From JAAZBW01 sp035647855 (lineage in GTDB: Bacteria > Actinomycetota > Actinomycetes > Actinomycetales > Actinomycetaceae): a DNA stretch of 64,000 nucleotides. Positions 45,855 through 53,831 of the stretch are shown piece by piece; positions within the stretch are counted from its first letter, which is position 1, and every line of letters begins with the position of its first letter. The notes under the pieces are model-generated. The model ran no database searches. It was not told the origin of the DNA and saw nothing but the letters and a program-made list of their open reading frames with translations. The stretch spans positions 6,261 to 70,260 of the forward strand of contig DASRMP010000069.1 in assembly GCA_035647855.1 (NCBI GenBank), given 5' to 3'. The position numbers and the translations under genes are program-made.

Positions 45855-47939
45855 ATGCCGGTTTCCAGCAGCAATCCTCTCGCCCAGGTCTCGCAACTGC
45901 CGTTCGAACTCCCAGACTTCGCCGCGATCACCTCGGCGCACGTGCGCGAGGCTCTCGATGCCGGCATGGCCGAGGAGGAGGCCGAATGGGAGAGGATCGC
46001 GACCGACGCGGCGGTCCCTGACGTCGAGAACACGCTCGTCGCCCTCGAGGTCGCCGGCAGGCTGCTCGATCGCGCAACCACCGTCATGTCCACGCTCGTC
46101 AGCTCCGTGGGCGGCGACGAGTGGGACGCCGTCGAGTCCGACTTCACGCCGAAACTGTCAGCCCACTCGGACAAGCTCTGGCTCGATGAGCGCATCTACC
46201 TCCGGCTCATCTCGCTCGAGCGCGGCCGGGCCATCCTCGGGCTCGATGAAGAGACGTCCTGGCTGCTCTCCGAGCAGTTGCGCTGGTTCCGTGAGTCAGG
46301 CATCCAGCTGGCGCCCGAGGACCGGGAGCGACTCAAGGAGCTGAATTCCGAGATCGCGATCGCCGAGACCGAGTTCTCGCAGCGCGCCACGAAGGCGATC
46401 GAGCACGCCGCCCTCGCACTCGAGGATGACGATCTCGCCGGCCTCGACGGCGAGACCCGCGCGGCGCTTGCCGCCAACGCGGCCGCCCGCGGCCGTGACG
46501 GCCATTTGCTCACGTTCCTCTCCTCGAGTCAGCAGCCCATCACGGCGCGGCTGGCCAACCCGGACACACGCCGTCGTGTGCTCGCCGCGTCCCTCGCGCG
46601 CGGGAACGGCGACGATGAGGCGACTGACACGCGCGCCGTCGTCCTGAAGCTCGCCCGGCTGCGCGCGGAGCGGGCGCGCCTCCTCGGACACCCGGACCAC
46701 GCGACGGCGGTGGCCGCGCAGGGCACGGCGAAGTCGGCGGACGATGTCGCCGCGCGGCTCGGCCAACTCGCCGCGCCGGCGGCGCGTAATGCCTCCCGCG
46801 AGGCGGAGGAACTCGCCGCTTTGAAGGCCGAGAGAGACGATGCCCCGTTCGAGCCATCCGACTGGGTGTTCTACGAGGAACGGCTGCGGTCGCGGAAGTT
46901 CACAATCGACGACGACGCCCTGCGCCCGTACCTCGAACTGCGTTCCGTCATCGAGAACGGCGTGTTCTACGCGGCAACGCGCCTTTACGGCATCACGTTC
47001 CACGAGCGGGACGATCTCGCCGCCTACGACCCGGACGTGAAGGTGTGGGAGGTCCGCGAGGATGACGACACGCCGCTCGGGCTGTTCCTCGGCGACTTCT
47101 ATGCGCGCAAGGGCAAGCACGGCGGCGCCTGGATGCACAACCTGGTGGAGCAGTCCTCGCTGCTCGGCACGCGTCCCGTGATCATGAACAACCTCAACAT
47201 CACCAAGCCGGCCGCCGACGAGCCGACCCTGCTCGACTGGGACGAGACGCGCACGTGCTTCCACGAGTTCGGCCACGCCCTCCACGGACTCTTCTCGAAC
47301 GCCCGCTACCCGAGCCTCGAAGGCACGAGCGTGCCGCGCGACTTCGTCGAGTTCCCGAGCCAGGTCAATGAGATGTGGATGGTCAACGAGGAGGTCCTCG
47401 CGAACTTCGCGCGCCACCACCAGACCGGAGAAGTGCTGCCTGCCGAACAGCTGGAGAAGCTTCTGGCAATGGGGACGTTCGGGCAGGGATTCGCCACGTC
47501 CGAGTACCTCCAGGCGACTCTGCTCGACCAGGCGTGGCACAGGCTGGCGCCGGAAGATGTGCCGCGCGTGCCCGAGGACGTGGCCGCGTTCGAGGAGCGC
47601 GCCCTCCAGGAAGCTGGGCTCGCGAACGAGTTCGTGCCGCCGCGCTACGGCACCACCTACTTCAGCCACGCGTTCGCGGGCGGCTACGACGCGAACTACT
47701 ACTCCTACATCTGGTCAGAAGTCCTTGACGCGGACACGGTCGAATGGTTCAAGAACGAGGGCGCCCGCACACCCGACGACGGCGAGTCCGACGGCGGCCT
47801 GAATCGCGGTGCGGGACAGCACTTCCGCGATGAGTTGCTCTCGCGCGGGAACACCCGGGATCCGCTCGAATCGTTCCGCGAGTTCCGGGGGCGCGACGCC
47901 GAGATCGGGCCGCTCCTGGTGCGCCGCGGACTGGAGTGA
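45855..47939 (+). CDS. M3-family oligopeptidase (peptidyl-dipeptidase Dcp-like)
   Basis: A 694-residue cytoplasmic zinc oligopeptidase. The zinc motif is FHEFGHALHGL with the third ligand in FVEFPSQVNEMW, and the C-terminal YFSHAFAGGYDANYYSYIWSEVLDAD is typical of Dcp. The first ATG in frame, 15 codons upstream, would add a basic segment; I prefer 45855. A TACAGAAT stretch (45840-45847) immediately upstream could be its -10 region. It probably recycles peptides. It meets the convergent ABC gene with a 1-base gap. Confidence 0.92.
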   Translation: MPVSSSNPLAQVSQLPFELPDFAAITSAHVREALDAGMAEEEAEWERIATDAAVPDVENTLVALEVAGRLLDRATTVMSTLVSSVGGDEWDAVESDFTPKLSAHSDKLWLDERIYLRLISLERGRAILGLDEETSWLLSEQLRWFRESGIQLAPEDRERLKELNSEIAIAETEFSQRATKAIEHAALALEDDDLAGLDGETRAALAANAAARGRDGHLLTFLSSSQQPITARLANPDTRRRVLAASLARGNGDDEATDTRAVVLKLARLRAERARLLGHPDHATAVAAQGTAKSADDVAARLGQLAAPAARNASREAEELAALKAERDDAPFEPSDWVFYEERLRSRKFTIDDDALRPYLELRSVIENGVFYAATRLYGITFHERDDLAAYDPDVKVWEVREDDDTPLGLFLGDFYARKGKHGGAWMHNLVEQSSLLGTRPVIMNNLNITKPAADEPTLLDWDETRTCFHEFGHALHGLFSNARYPSLEGTSVPRDFVEFPSQVNEMWMVNEEVLANFARHHQTGEVLPAEQLEKLLAMGTFGQGFATSEYLQATLLDQAWHRLAPEDVPRVPEDVAAFEERALQEAGLANEFVPPRYGTTYFSHAFAGGYDANYYSYIWSEVLDADTVEWFKNEGARTPDDGESDGGLNRGAGQHFRDELLSRGNTRDPLESFREFRGRDAEIGPLLVRRGLE

Positions 47940-47940
47940 C

Positions 47941-49908
47941 TCAGATCTGCTGATCGGCAGGAGCCTCGAACTGGGCGCGGTACAGACGTGCGTAGGCTCC
48001 GTCTCTGGCGAGGAGTCCTTCGTGGGTTCCCTGCTCGACCACGTCGCCGTGTTCCATGACCATGATGAGGTCGGCGTCGCGGATCGTGGAAAGCCGGTGC
48101 GCGATGATGAAGGCGGTCCTCCCCTTCCGGAGTTTGGCCATCGCTTGTTGCACCAGCAACTCGGTGCGCGTGTCCACGGAGGAAGTTGCCTCGTCGAGGA
48201 CGAGGATCTGCGGGTCCGAGAGGAAGGCGCGTGCGATGGTGAGCAGCTGCTTCTCCCCCGCGGAGAGCGAATCGTCCGTCACGATCGTGTTGTAGCCCTT
48301 GGGCAGAGTGCGCACGTGGTGGTCCAGGTTGGTGGCACGTGCAGCCGCCTCGATCTCCTCCACGGTCGCATCGGGCTTGGCGAAGGCGATGTTCGCCGCG
48401 ATCGTATCCTCGATCAGCCAGGTGTCCTGAAGCACCATGCCCATGCGGTCGCGCAGTTCGTCCCGCGGGACGGTGGAGATGTCGACGCCGTCAACGAGGA
48501 TGCGTCCGGAGTCCACCTCGTTGAAACGCATCAGCAGGTTCACGAGCGTGGTCTTGCCCGCCCCGGTCGGCCCGACGATCGCGACGGTCTGGCCGGGAGC
48601 CGCGTGGAGCGAGAGGTTCGTGATGACCGGGATGCCCGGAATATAGGAGAAGCTGACGTTCTCGAAACGGACATCCTCCACCTCGGCGGGCAACGCGCCG
48701 GTGGCGACATCTTCGCTCTCCTCAGGCGCGTCCAGCAGTTCGAACACTCGCTCCGCGGAGGCGCCCCCGGACTGGACCAGGTTGGCCATTGACGCGAGTT
48801 GGGTGAGCGGCTGGTTGAACTGGCGGGAGTACTGGATGAACGCCTGCACGCTGCCGAGCGAGATCGTGCCGGAGAGCACCCAGAGGCCTCCCACGACGGC
48901 GATCGCCACGTAGCTGATGTTCGAAAGAACCGTCATCGACGGCATCATGAGGCCCGAGAGGAACTGCGCACGGAAGGAGGAGTCGTAGAGTTCCTCGTTC
49001 TCCTCGGCGAACCTCTCGCCGAACTGGTCCTGAGCGCCGAACGCGGTCACGACGTCGTGTCCCGTGAACGCTTCCTCGACGACGCCCGTGACCTTGCCCG
49101 TCGACCGCCACTGGCGGACGAACTGCGGCTGACTCTTCCTCATGAGGATGGTGACGATGACCCACGCGAGAGGGACGATGATAAGCGCGATGATCGAGAG
49201 TGCCGGGGAGATCCAGATCATCATGCCGAGCACGCCGACCACGGTAAGCAGGGACGTCACCACCTGGGAGAGAGTCTGCTGCAGGACTTGGGTGACGTTG
49301 TCGATGTCGTTCGTGAGGCGTGAGAGCGTGTCTCCGCGGCTTCCGCCTTCGAGCACGCTCAACGGAACCCGGTCGATCTTGGCCTGGACCGTCTCGCGGA
49401 GTTCGTAGCCGACGCGCTGGATCACCCTGGTCAGAATCCGCGCGGAGATCAGGTTCGCGAGCGCCGCCAGCAGGTAGACGGCGAGCACGATGAGTATGGT
49501 CTGGCCGAGGGCGCCGAAGTCGATGCCCTGACCCGGAACGAAGTCCATGCCGGCGACCATGTCCGCGATGTCCCGCATTCCAGAGGCGCGCAGGAGGTCG
49601 ATGGCCTCCGCAGCCGTGGTGCCGGGCGGCATCGTCTCGCCGATCATCTTGCCGACCACGCCCCGGAAGATGATGTCCGTGGCGTTGCCGAGGAGTTTCG
49701 GGCCGAGAACGTTGAAACCGACTCCGAAAGCTGCCAGCCCCACCACGATGATCATCGCGACGCGATGGTGGCGCAACTGGCGGAGCAGCCGTTTCACGGT
49801 CCCGCGCAGGTCCTGCACGCGCGCGGTCGGATCCAACCCGCCTCCGCCGCGCCCGCCTCCGCCGCGCCCGCCGCCGCCGGGACCGCCGCCACGTGGACCG
49901 CCGCTCAT
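47941..49908 (-). CDS. ABC exporter, ATP-binding/permease half (second gene)
   Basis: A 655-residue half-transporter with six membrane segments and a C-terminal ATPase domain. Walker A is GPTGAGKTT and Walker B ILVLDEATSSVD with the catalytic Glu; the signature is LSAGEKQ. The N-terminus is an unusual Gly-rich repeat (GGPRGGGPGGGGRGGGG) that should be flexible. It overlaps the preceding half by four bases, and the two should form a heterodimer. The substrate is unknown; drugs, lipids or peptides are usual. Confidence 0.92.
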   Translation of the reverse strand: MSGGPRGGGPGGGGRGGGGRGGGGLDPTARVQDLRGTVKRLLRQLRHHRVAMIIVVGLAAFGVGFNVLGPKLLGNATDIIFRGVVGKMIGETMPPGTTAAEAIDLLRASGMRDIADMVAGMDFVPGQGIDFGALGQTILIVLAVYLLAALANLISARILTRVIQRVGYELRETVQAKIDRVPLSVLEGGSRGDTLSRLTNDIDNVTQVLQQTLSQVVTSLLTVVGVLGMMIWISPALSIIALIIVPLAWVIVTILMRKSQPQFVRQWRSTGKVTGVVEEAFTGHDVVTAFGAQDQFGERFAEENEELYDSSFRAQFLSGLMMPSMTVLSNISYVAIAVVGGLWVLSGTISLGSVQAFIQYSRQFNQPLTQLASMANLVQSGGASAERVFELLDAPEESEDVATGALPAEVEDVRFENVSFSYIPGIPVITNLSLHAAPGQTVAIVGPTGAGKTTLVNLLMRFNEVDSGRILVDGVDISTVPRDELRDRMGMVLQDTWLIEDTIAANIAFAKPDATVEEIEAAARATNLDHHVRTLPKGYNTIVTDDSLSAGEKQLLTIARAFLSDPQILVLDEATSSVDTRTELLVQQAMAKLRKGRTAFIIAHRLSTIRDADLIMVMEHGDVVEQGTHEGLLARDGAYARLYRAQFEAPADQQI

Positions 49909-51638
49909 GCCGCCTCCTCCGCGGAGATCTGTGAGAGCACGATCTCCCGGTAGGTCTCGCTCGTCGCCATGAGTTCGGAGTGGGTGCCGATACCGACGAT
50001 CTGGCCGTCGTCGAGAACGATGATCTGGTCCGCACGCCGGATCGTCGCGACGCGCTGCGCGATGATCATGACGCTGCGGCCTCCGAGGTAGCGCGGGAGG
50101 GCCGCCCGCAGACGGGCGTCCGTGGCGTAGTCGAGCGCCGAGAACGAGTCGTCGAAGACAGTGAGATCGGCCTTCCGCACGAGCGCGCGGGCGATTGTCA
50201 GTCGCTGACGTTGACCGCCGGAGAAGTTCTTTCCTCCCTGCTCCACCGGCGCTTCGAGTCCCTCCTCCAGTTCCCGAACGAACTCGCTCGCCTGCGCGGT
50301 TTCCAGTGCAGCCCAGAGTTCCTCGTCCGTGGCGTCGGTCTTCGCGACCCTGAGGTTCGAGGCGATCGTCCCGGAGAACAGGAACGCGCGCTGCGGCACG
50401 AGGGCGAACCTGGCGCGCAGTTCGTCCAAGGACACCTCTCGCAGATCGACATCTCCCCAGCGGATCGCACCGCTCGCGATGTCGAGGATGCGCGGCAGCA
50501 GGTTGATGAGTGTGGTCTTGCCGGAGCCCGTGGAGCCGATCACCGCCGTCGTGGAACCGGCCGGCACTGTGAATGACACGGACTTCAGGACATCGGCCTC
50601 GGCGCCGGTGTAGCGAACGGTGACGCCGTCGAACGTGAGGTCCGCGACCCCGTCGGGCATCGGGACGGAATCGGCGGGCGAGACTATGGACGGGGCGGTC
50701 TCCAGAACCTCGCTCACGCGCTTGGCGCACACCTCGGCGCGCGGCACGACCATGAACATCATCACCGTCATCATCACGCTCATGAAGATCTGCATGAGGT
50801 AGTTGAGAAACGCCACCAGCGAGCCGACCATCATCTCGCCGGAGTCGATCCGGAAGCCTCCGAACCAGATGACGCCCGTCTGGGCGGCCATGACGATGAA
50901 CATCACGGACGGGAACAGGAACGCCATCCACATGCCCACCTTCGTGGCCACGTCCCGCAGGTCCTCGTTCGCCACGCGGAACCGCTCACGCTCGGCGTCC
51001 TGCCGGACGAACGCGCGAATCACTCGCGCGCCCGTGAGCTGCTCACGCATGACGGTGTTGATGTTGTCGATGCGGGTCTGCTGCTTCGCGAACAGGGGCG
51101 CCATGCGGAGCATCGCAACGGTCATGATGGCGGCGAGAATAGGGATGATCGCGACGAGCAGCCACGAGAGCACGGCGTCCTGGCGGATCGCCATCACGAC
51201 CCCTCCCACCATCATCACCGGGGCCTGGATCATGATCATGAACGTCATGAGGAGCGTCATCTGGATCTGCTGCACATCGTTGGTGGCGCGGGTGATCAGC
51301 GAAGGTGGCGTGAAGCGTGTGATCTCGAGCCCGCCGAAGGACTGGACGCGGCCGACGACGTCGTGGCGCAGGTCCCGGCCCACCCGCATGGCGGACCTCG
51401 AAGCGAGGAATGAGATCGAGATCGCTGCGGCGGCCTGAACCGCCGTGATGGCGAGCATGATGCCGCCGCGGCCCCAGATGTAGGGGATATCGCCCTGGAC
51501 GACGCCGTAGTCAATGATGTCCGCGTTGAGTGTGGGCAGCGCGAGTGCCGCACCGGCCTGGACGAACTGCAGCAGGACCACCGCGAGTATGGCGCCCCAG
51601 TACGGCCTCAGGTAGCGCCGCGAGAGAGATACGAACAT
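49905..51638 (-). CDS. ABC exporter, ATP-binding/permease half (first gene, degenerate ATPase site)
   Basis: A 577-residue half-transporter with six membrane segments (including the Met-rich FMSVMMTVMMFMVV). Walker A is GSTGSGKTT and signature FSGGQRQR, but Walker B reads LTVFDDSFSALD: Asp replaces the catalytic Glu. That is the pattern of heterodimeric exporters in which only one composite ATP site hydrolyses. The partner downstream has the normal Glu. It is the first gene of the pair, with the mutarotase gene about 140 bases downstream of its start on the opposite side. Confidence 0.92.
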   Translation of the reverse strand: MFVSLSRRYLRPYWGAILAVVLLQFVQAGAALALPTLNADIIDYGVVQGDIPYIWGRGGIMLAITAVQAAAAISISFLASRSAMRVGRDLRHDVVGRVQSFGGLEITRFTPPSLITRATNDVQQIQMTLLMTFMIMIQAPVMMVGGVVMAIRQDAVLSWLLVAIIPILAAIMTVAMLRMAPLFAKQQTRIDNINTVMREQLTGARVIRAFVRQDAERERFRVANEDLRDVATKVGMWMAFLFPSVMFIVMAAQTGVIWFGGFRIDSGEMMVGSLVAFLNYLMQIFMSVMMTVMMFMVVPRAEVCAKRVSEVLETAPSIVSPADSVPMPDGVADLTFDGVTVRYTGAEADVLKSVSFTVPAGSTTAVIGSTGSGKTTLINLLPRILDIASGAIRWGDVDLREVSLDELRARFALVPQRAFLFSGTIASNLRVAKTDATDEELWAALETAQASEFVRELEEGLEAPVEQGGKNFSGGQRQRLTIARALVRKADLTVFDDSFSALDYATDARLRAALPRYLGGRSVMIIAQRVATIRRADQIIVLDDGQIVGIGTHSELMATSETYREIVLSQISAEEAA

Positions 51639-51777
51639 GCGACTCCATTCACGTACTGCCGCCGGAGGGACCGCGAGACGCCCCGACGCCCGACAGCGGA
51701 AACAAGACTAACCCCGCCGCCGCGTGCGCGGCTGCGGGGCCAGCGATATTTCACTCGCGGCGAGCTTGCCGGAGCGG

Positions 51778-52623
51778 CTACTCGATCGACGCCACCGTGT
51801 AGGTGGTCGAGATCGTCCGGGACTCGCCCGGGGCGAGCGTCACGGCGTTCCCTCCGACGTTGGCGGTCTCCACGCACACGAACTCGGGCCAGGCCTCATT
51901 CGGGATGTCCGCCATGCCCTTGGTGGTCTCCTCCCACGGGTTCCACACGACGGTGTTCGCGGAGCCCTCCTTCAGGATGTCGATGCGGCGACCGAGGCTC
52001 TCGTCCTGGATCTCGAGCGGGCCGTCGGACTCGTAGACGCGGTCCGTGCGGTCGGTGAAGGTGACAGGACCCTCCTGGACTGCGGTTCCGCCGGCGACCT
52101 TGTCGAGGTACTGCGCGCCGTCGAGCCCGTTCACGGAGACGCGTGCGACGTCGGCGACTGCGAAGTACGTGTGGAGGGCCTCTTCCACCTGCATGTCGCT
52201 CTCGCCGGTGTTGGCAGTGGTGAGCTCGAGAGCGAGCCGCTCGCCGACCGTGATGGCCAGGACTGCCGACCAGTGATCGAGGCGGAGTTGCAGTTCGAGC
52301 TGCACCTCGCCGTCCGACTCCGAAGCGGACGCGAGTCTCCACTCGGTCAGCCGCGCGAGTCCGTGCATGGGTTCCTTGTCGCCCGACGTTCCCTTCCCGA
52401 ACCACGGCAGGCACAGCGGGATGCCGCCGCGGATCGGGCTGCCGTCCTCAAAGAACGAGTCGGGCGAGAGCCACAGAACCGGCTCCTGACCGGCGGGAGT
52501 CCAGTCCGTGATGTGTGCACCGTAGAGGTAGACGCGCGCACGCGCCTTGGAAGTGTCGATGTCGACGACGGGTAGGCCACCCTCGCCCTCGCCGTAGGTC
52601 ACGCCAATTGGTAGATCGTTCAT
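51778..52623 (-). CDS. D-hexose-6-phosphate mutarotase / aldose 1-epimerase family
   Basis: A 281-residue galactose mutarotase-like protein of the YeaD type. It has ARVYLYGAHITDWTP, SPIRGGIPLCLPWFG, EALHTYFAVADV (catalytic His) and the catalytic Glu near FVCVETANVGG. It is likely to interconvert anomers of glucose-6-phosphate or a similar sugar phosphate. The ATG at 52623 has a TACGCT box 6 bases upstream; the longer frame upstream is rejected. Divergent from the HAD gene. Confidence 0.9.
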   Translation of the reverse strand: MNDLPIGVTYGEGEGGLPVVDIDTSKARARVYLYGAHITDWTPAGQEPVLWLSPDSFFEDGSPIRGGIPLCLPWFGKGTSGDKEPMHGLARLTEWRLASASESDGEVQLELQLRLDHWSAVLAITVGERLALELTTANTGESDMQVEEALHTYFAVADVARVSVNGLDGAQYLDKVAGGTAVQEGPVTFTDRTDRVYESDGPLEIQDESLGRRIDILKEGSANTVVWNPWEETTKGMADIPNEAWPEFVCVETANVGGNAVTLAPGESRTISTTYTVASIE

Positions 52624-52629
52624 GTGACG

Positions 52630-52709
52630 AGCGTAACAATGGTGTCCTGAGGACGTTGGGATTCCGCGCAGAGCGCTATTTCTGGTCCGCGCCCGCGGTT
52701 TCGTAGGCT
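52630..52709. promoter_or_regulatory. Divergent -10 boxes of the mutarotase and HAD genes
   Basis: Minus-strand TACGCT (52630-52635) is 6 bases from the mutarotase ATG. Plus-strand TAGGCT (52704-52709) is 6 bases from the HAD ATG. About 70 bases lie between. Confidence 0.55.
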
Positions 52710-52715
52710 GGCAGC

Positions 52716-53363
52716 ATGGCCACCGCACTTCTCGACCTCGACGGGACCCTCATCGACTCCGGTCCTGTGATCTTCAACGCGGCGCGGCACGCGCTCGGCA
52801 CGCTCGGGCTCCCTGTCCCGGCGGACATGCGCCCGTTCGTCGGCCCTCCGCTGCCCGACGGCATGCGAAGGGTTCTCGGCGTTCCCGATGACAGAGTCGA
52901 GGAGGCCATCTCGATCTACCGGGCGCACCAGTTCGATCACCTCGGAGATTCGCCGGTCTACGAGGGAGTCCTCGAGGCGTGCGACGAGCTGCGTGCCCGC
53001 GGCTGGGCGCTGGCAGTCGCCACCTCGAAGCGGGAGGACCTCGCGCGCCGGACGATGGACGTGCTCGGTCTCACGCCCGCTTTCGACGTCATAGCAGGCG
53101 GCGACGAGGTCTCATGCGCGAAAGATGTGGTGATCGGGCGCGCGCTGGACCGCCTCGGGGCGAAGGGCCTGGGCAATCACGGCGGCCCGATCATGGTCGG
53201 TGACCGTTACCACGACATCGAAGGTGCCAGGTCGCACGGAATCCCAGCGGTCTTCGCCGCCTGGGGCTACGGCACCCGGGCCGAGGGTGCGTACGCCGAC
53301 GCCGTCGTCGAACTGCCGGCGGATCTGGTGGGGACCCTCGTCGGGCTCGCGGACGGAAGGTGA
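52716..53363 (+). CDS. HAD-family hydrolase, phosphoglycolate phosphatase-like
   Basis: A 215-residue HAD phosphatase with motif I ALLDLDGTLIDSGP, motif II VATSKR, Lys of motif III near EVSCAKDVVIG and motif IV MVGDRYHDIEGA. A helical cap domain lies between motifs I and II. The combination resembles Gph/PgmB-type enzymes; the substrate is not known. Its stop codon is 12 bases from the start of the dnaE2 fragment. Confidence 0.88.
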   Translation: MATALLDLDGTLIDSGPVIFNAARHALGTLGLPVPADMRPFVGPPLPDGMRRVLGVPDDRVEEAISIYRAHQFDHLGDSPVYEGVLEACDELRARGWALAVATSKREDLARRTMDVLGLTPAFDVIAGGDEVSCAKDVVIGRALDRLGAKGLGNHGGPIMVGDRYHDIEGARSHGIPAVFAAWGYGTRAEGAYADAVVELPADLVGTLVGLADGR

Positions 53364-53375
53364 CGCGGGGCCGCC

Positions 53376-53540
53376 TGACGTCCGCGCGAGGCGCAGGTAC
53401 CTTCTCCAGACTCCTGTGGAGCAGACGATGTTCAGCAGTCCGGTTTCGTCCTTCAGAGAGGGAATGTGATCCCGCCCGCCGTCCCGAGACGCTGACGGCG
53501 GGTCACCACTCCCCGACCACAACGCAAGACGTCGCCCGCA
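53376..53540 (-). pseudogene. Frameshifted fragment of the dnaE2 3' region
   Basis: Read on the minus strand, about 53540-53376 encodes LRCGRGVVTRRQR, then GTAGGITFP, and after a one-base frameshift SLKDETGLLNIVCSTGVWRR and YLRLARTS. The intact dnaE2 at 61551-61715 reads LRVGGVVTHRQR, HTAAGITFLSLEDETGLLN and VVCSKGLWKRYRRLARTS. The remainder of the gene is absent at this site. The similarity at the DNA level is clear but incomplete, so the copies have diverged. Orientation is the same as that of dnaE2. Confidence 0.8.
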
Positions 53541-53831
53541 TCGGGACCCTGGGGCCTCCACACAACCGCTGACCCATGGTCTGGTGCGGACCGTCGCTGA
53601 CGTCATGGTTGGTGTTTGGAGGTTGATCGCATTGGCATGAAATCCTGGACGCTTTCACTTCGACTGTGGAGCCGCAACCTATCTCGGCACCGGGCTCATA
53701 GGTTTCTTCATCACCCTGTTCACTCTCGACCCACCTGGCGCCCAAACACGTTGCCCGGAGCCAACGCGACGCACTGAAACCCGCACATCACTCCATGCGG
53801 TCCAAGTCAGGCTGCAAATCGCCCGTCTGAC
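53541..53831. other. Non-coding stretch at the left edge of the accessory block
   Basis: No credible gene. It is less GC-rich than its left flank and the short open frames have no recognisable motif, start signal or codon bias. It may hold decayed sequence. Confidence 0.5.

Noticed and set aside
53503..53745. An 80-codon minus-strand frame beside the dnaE2 fragment
   Set aside because: No motif, no start signal, and it runs into the pseudogene; I treat the stretch as non-coding.
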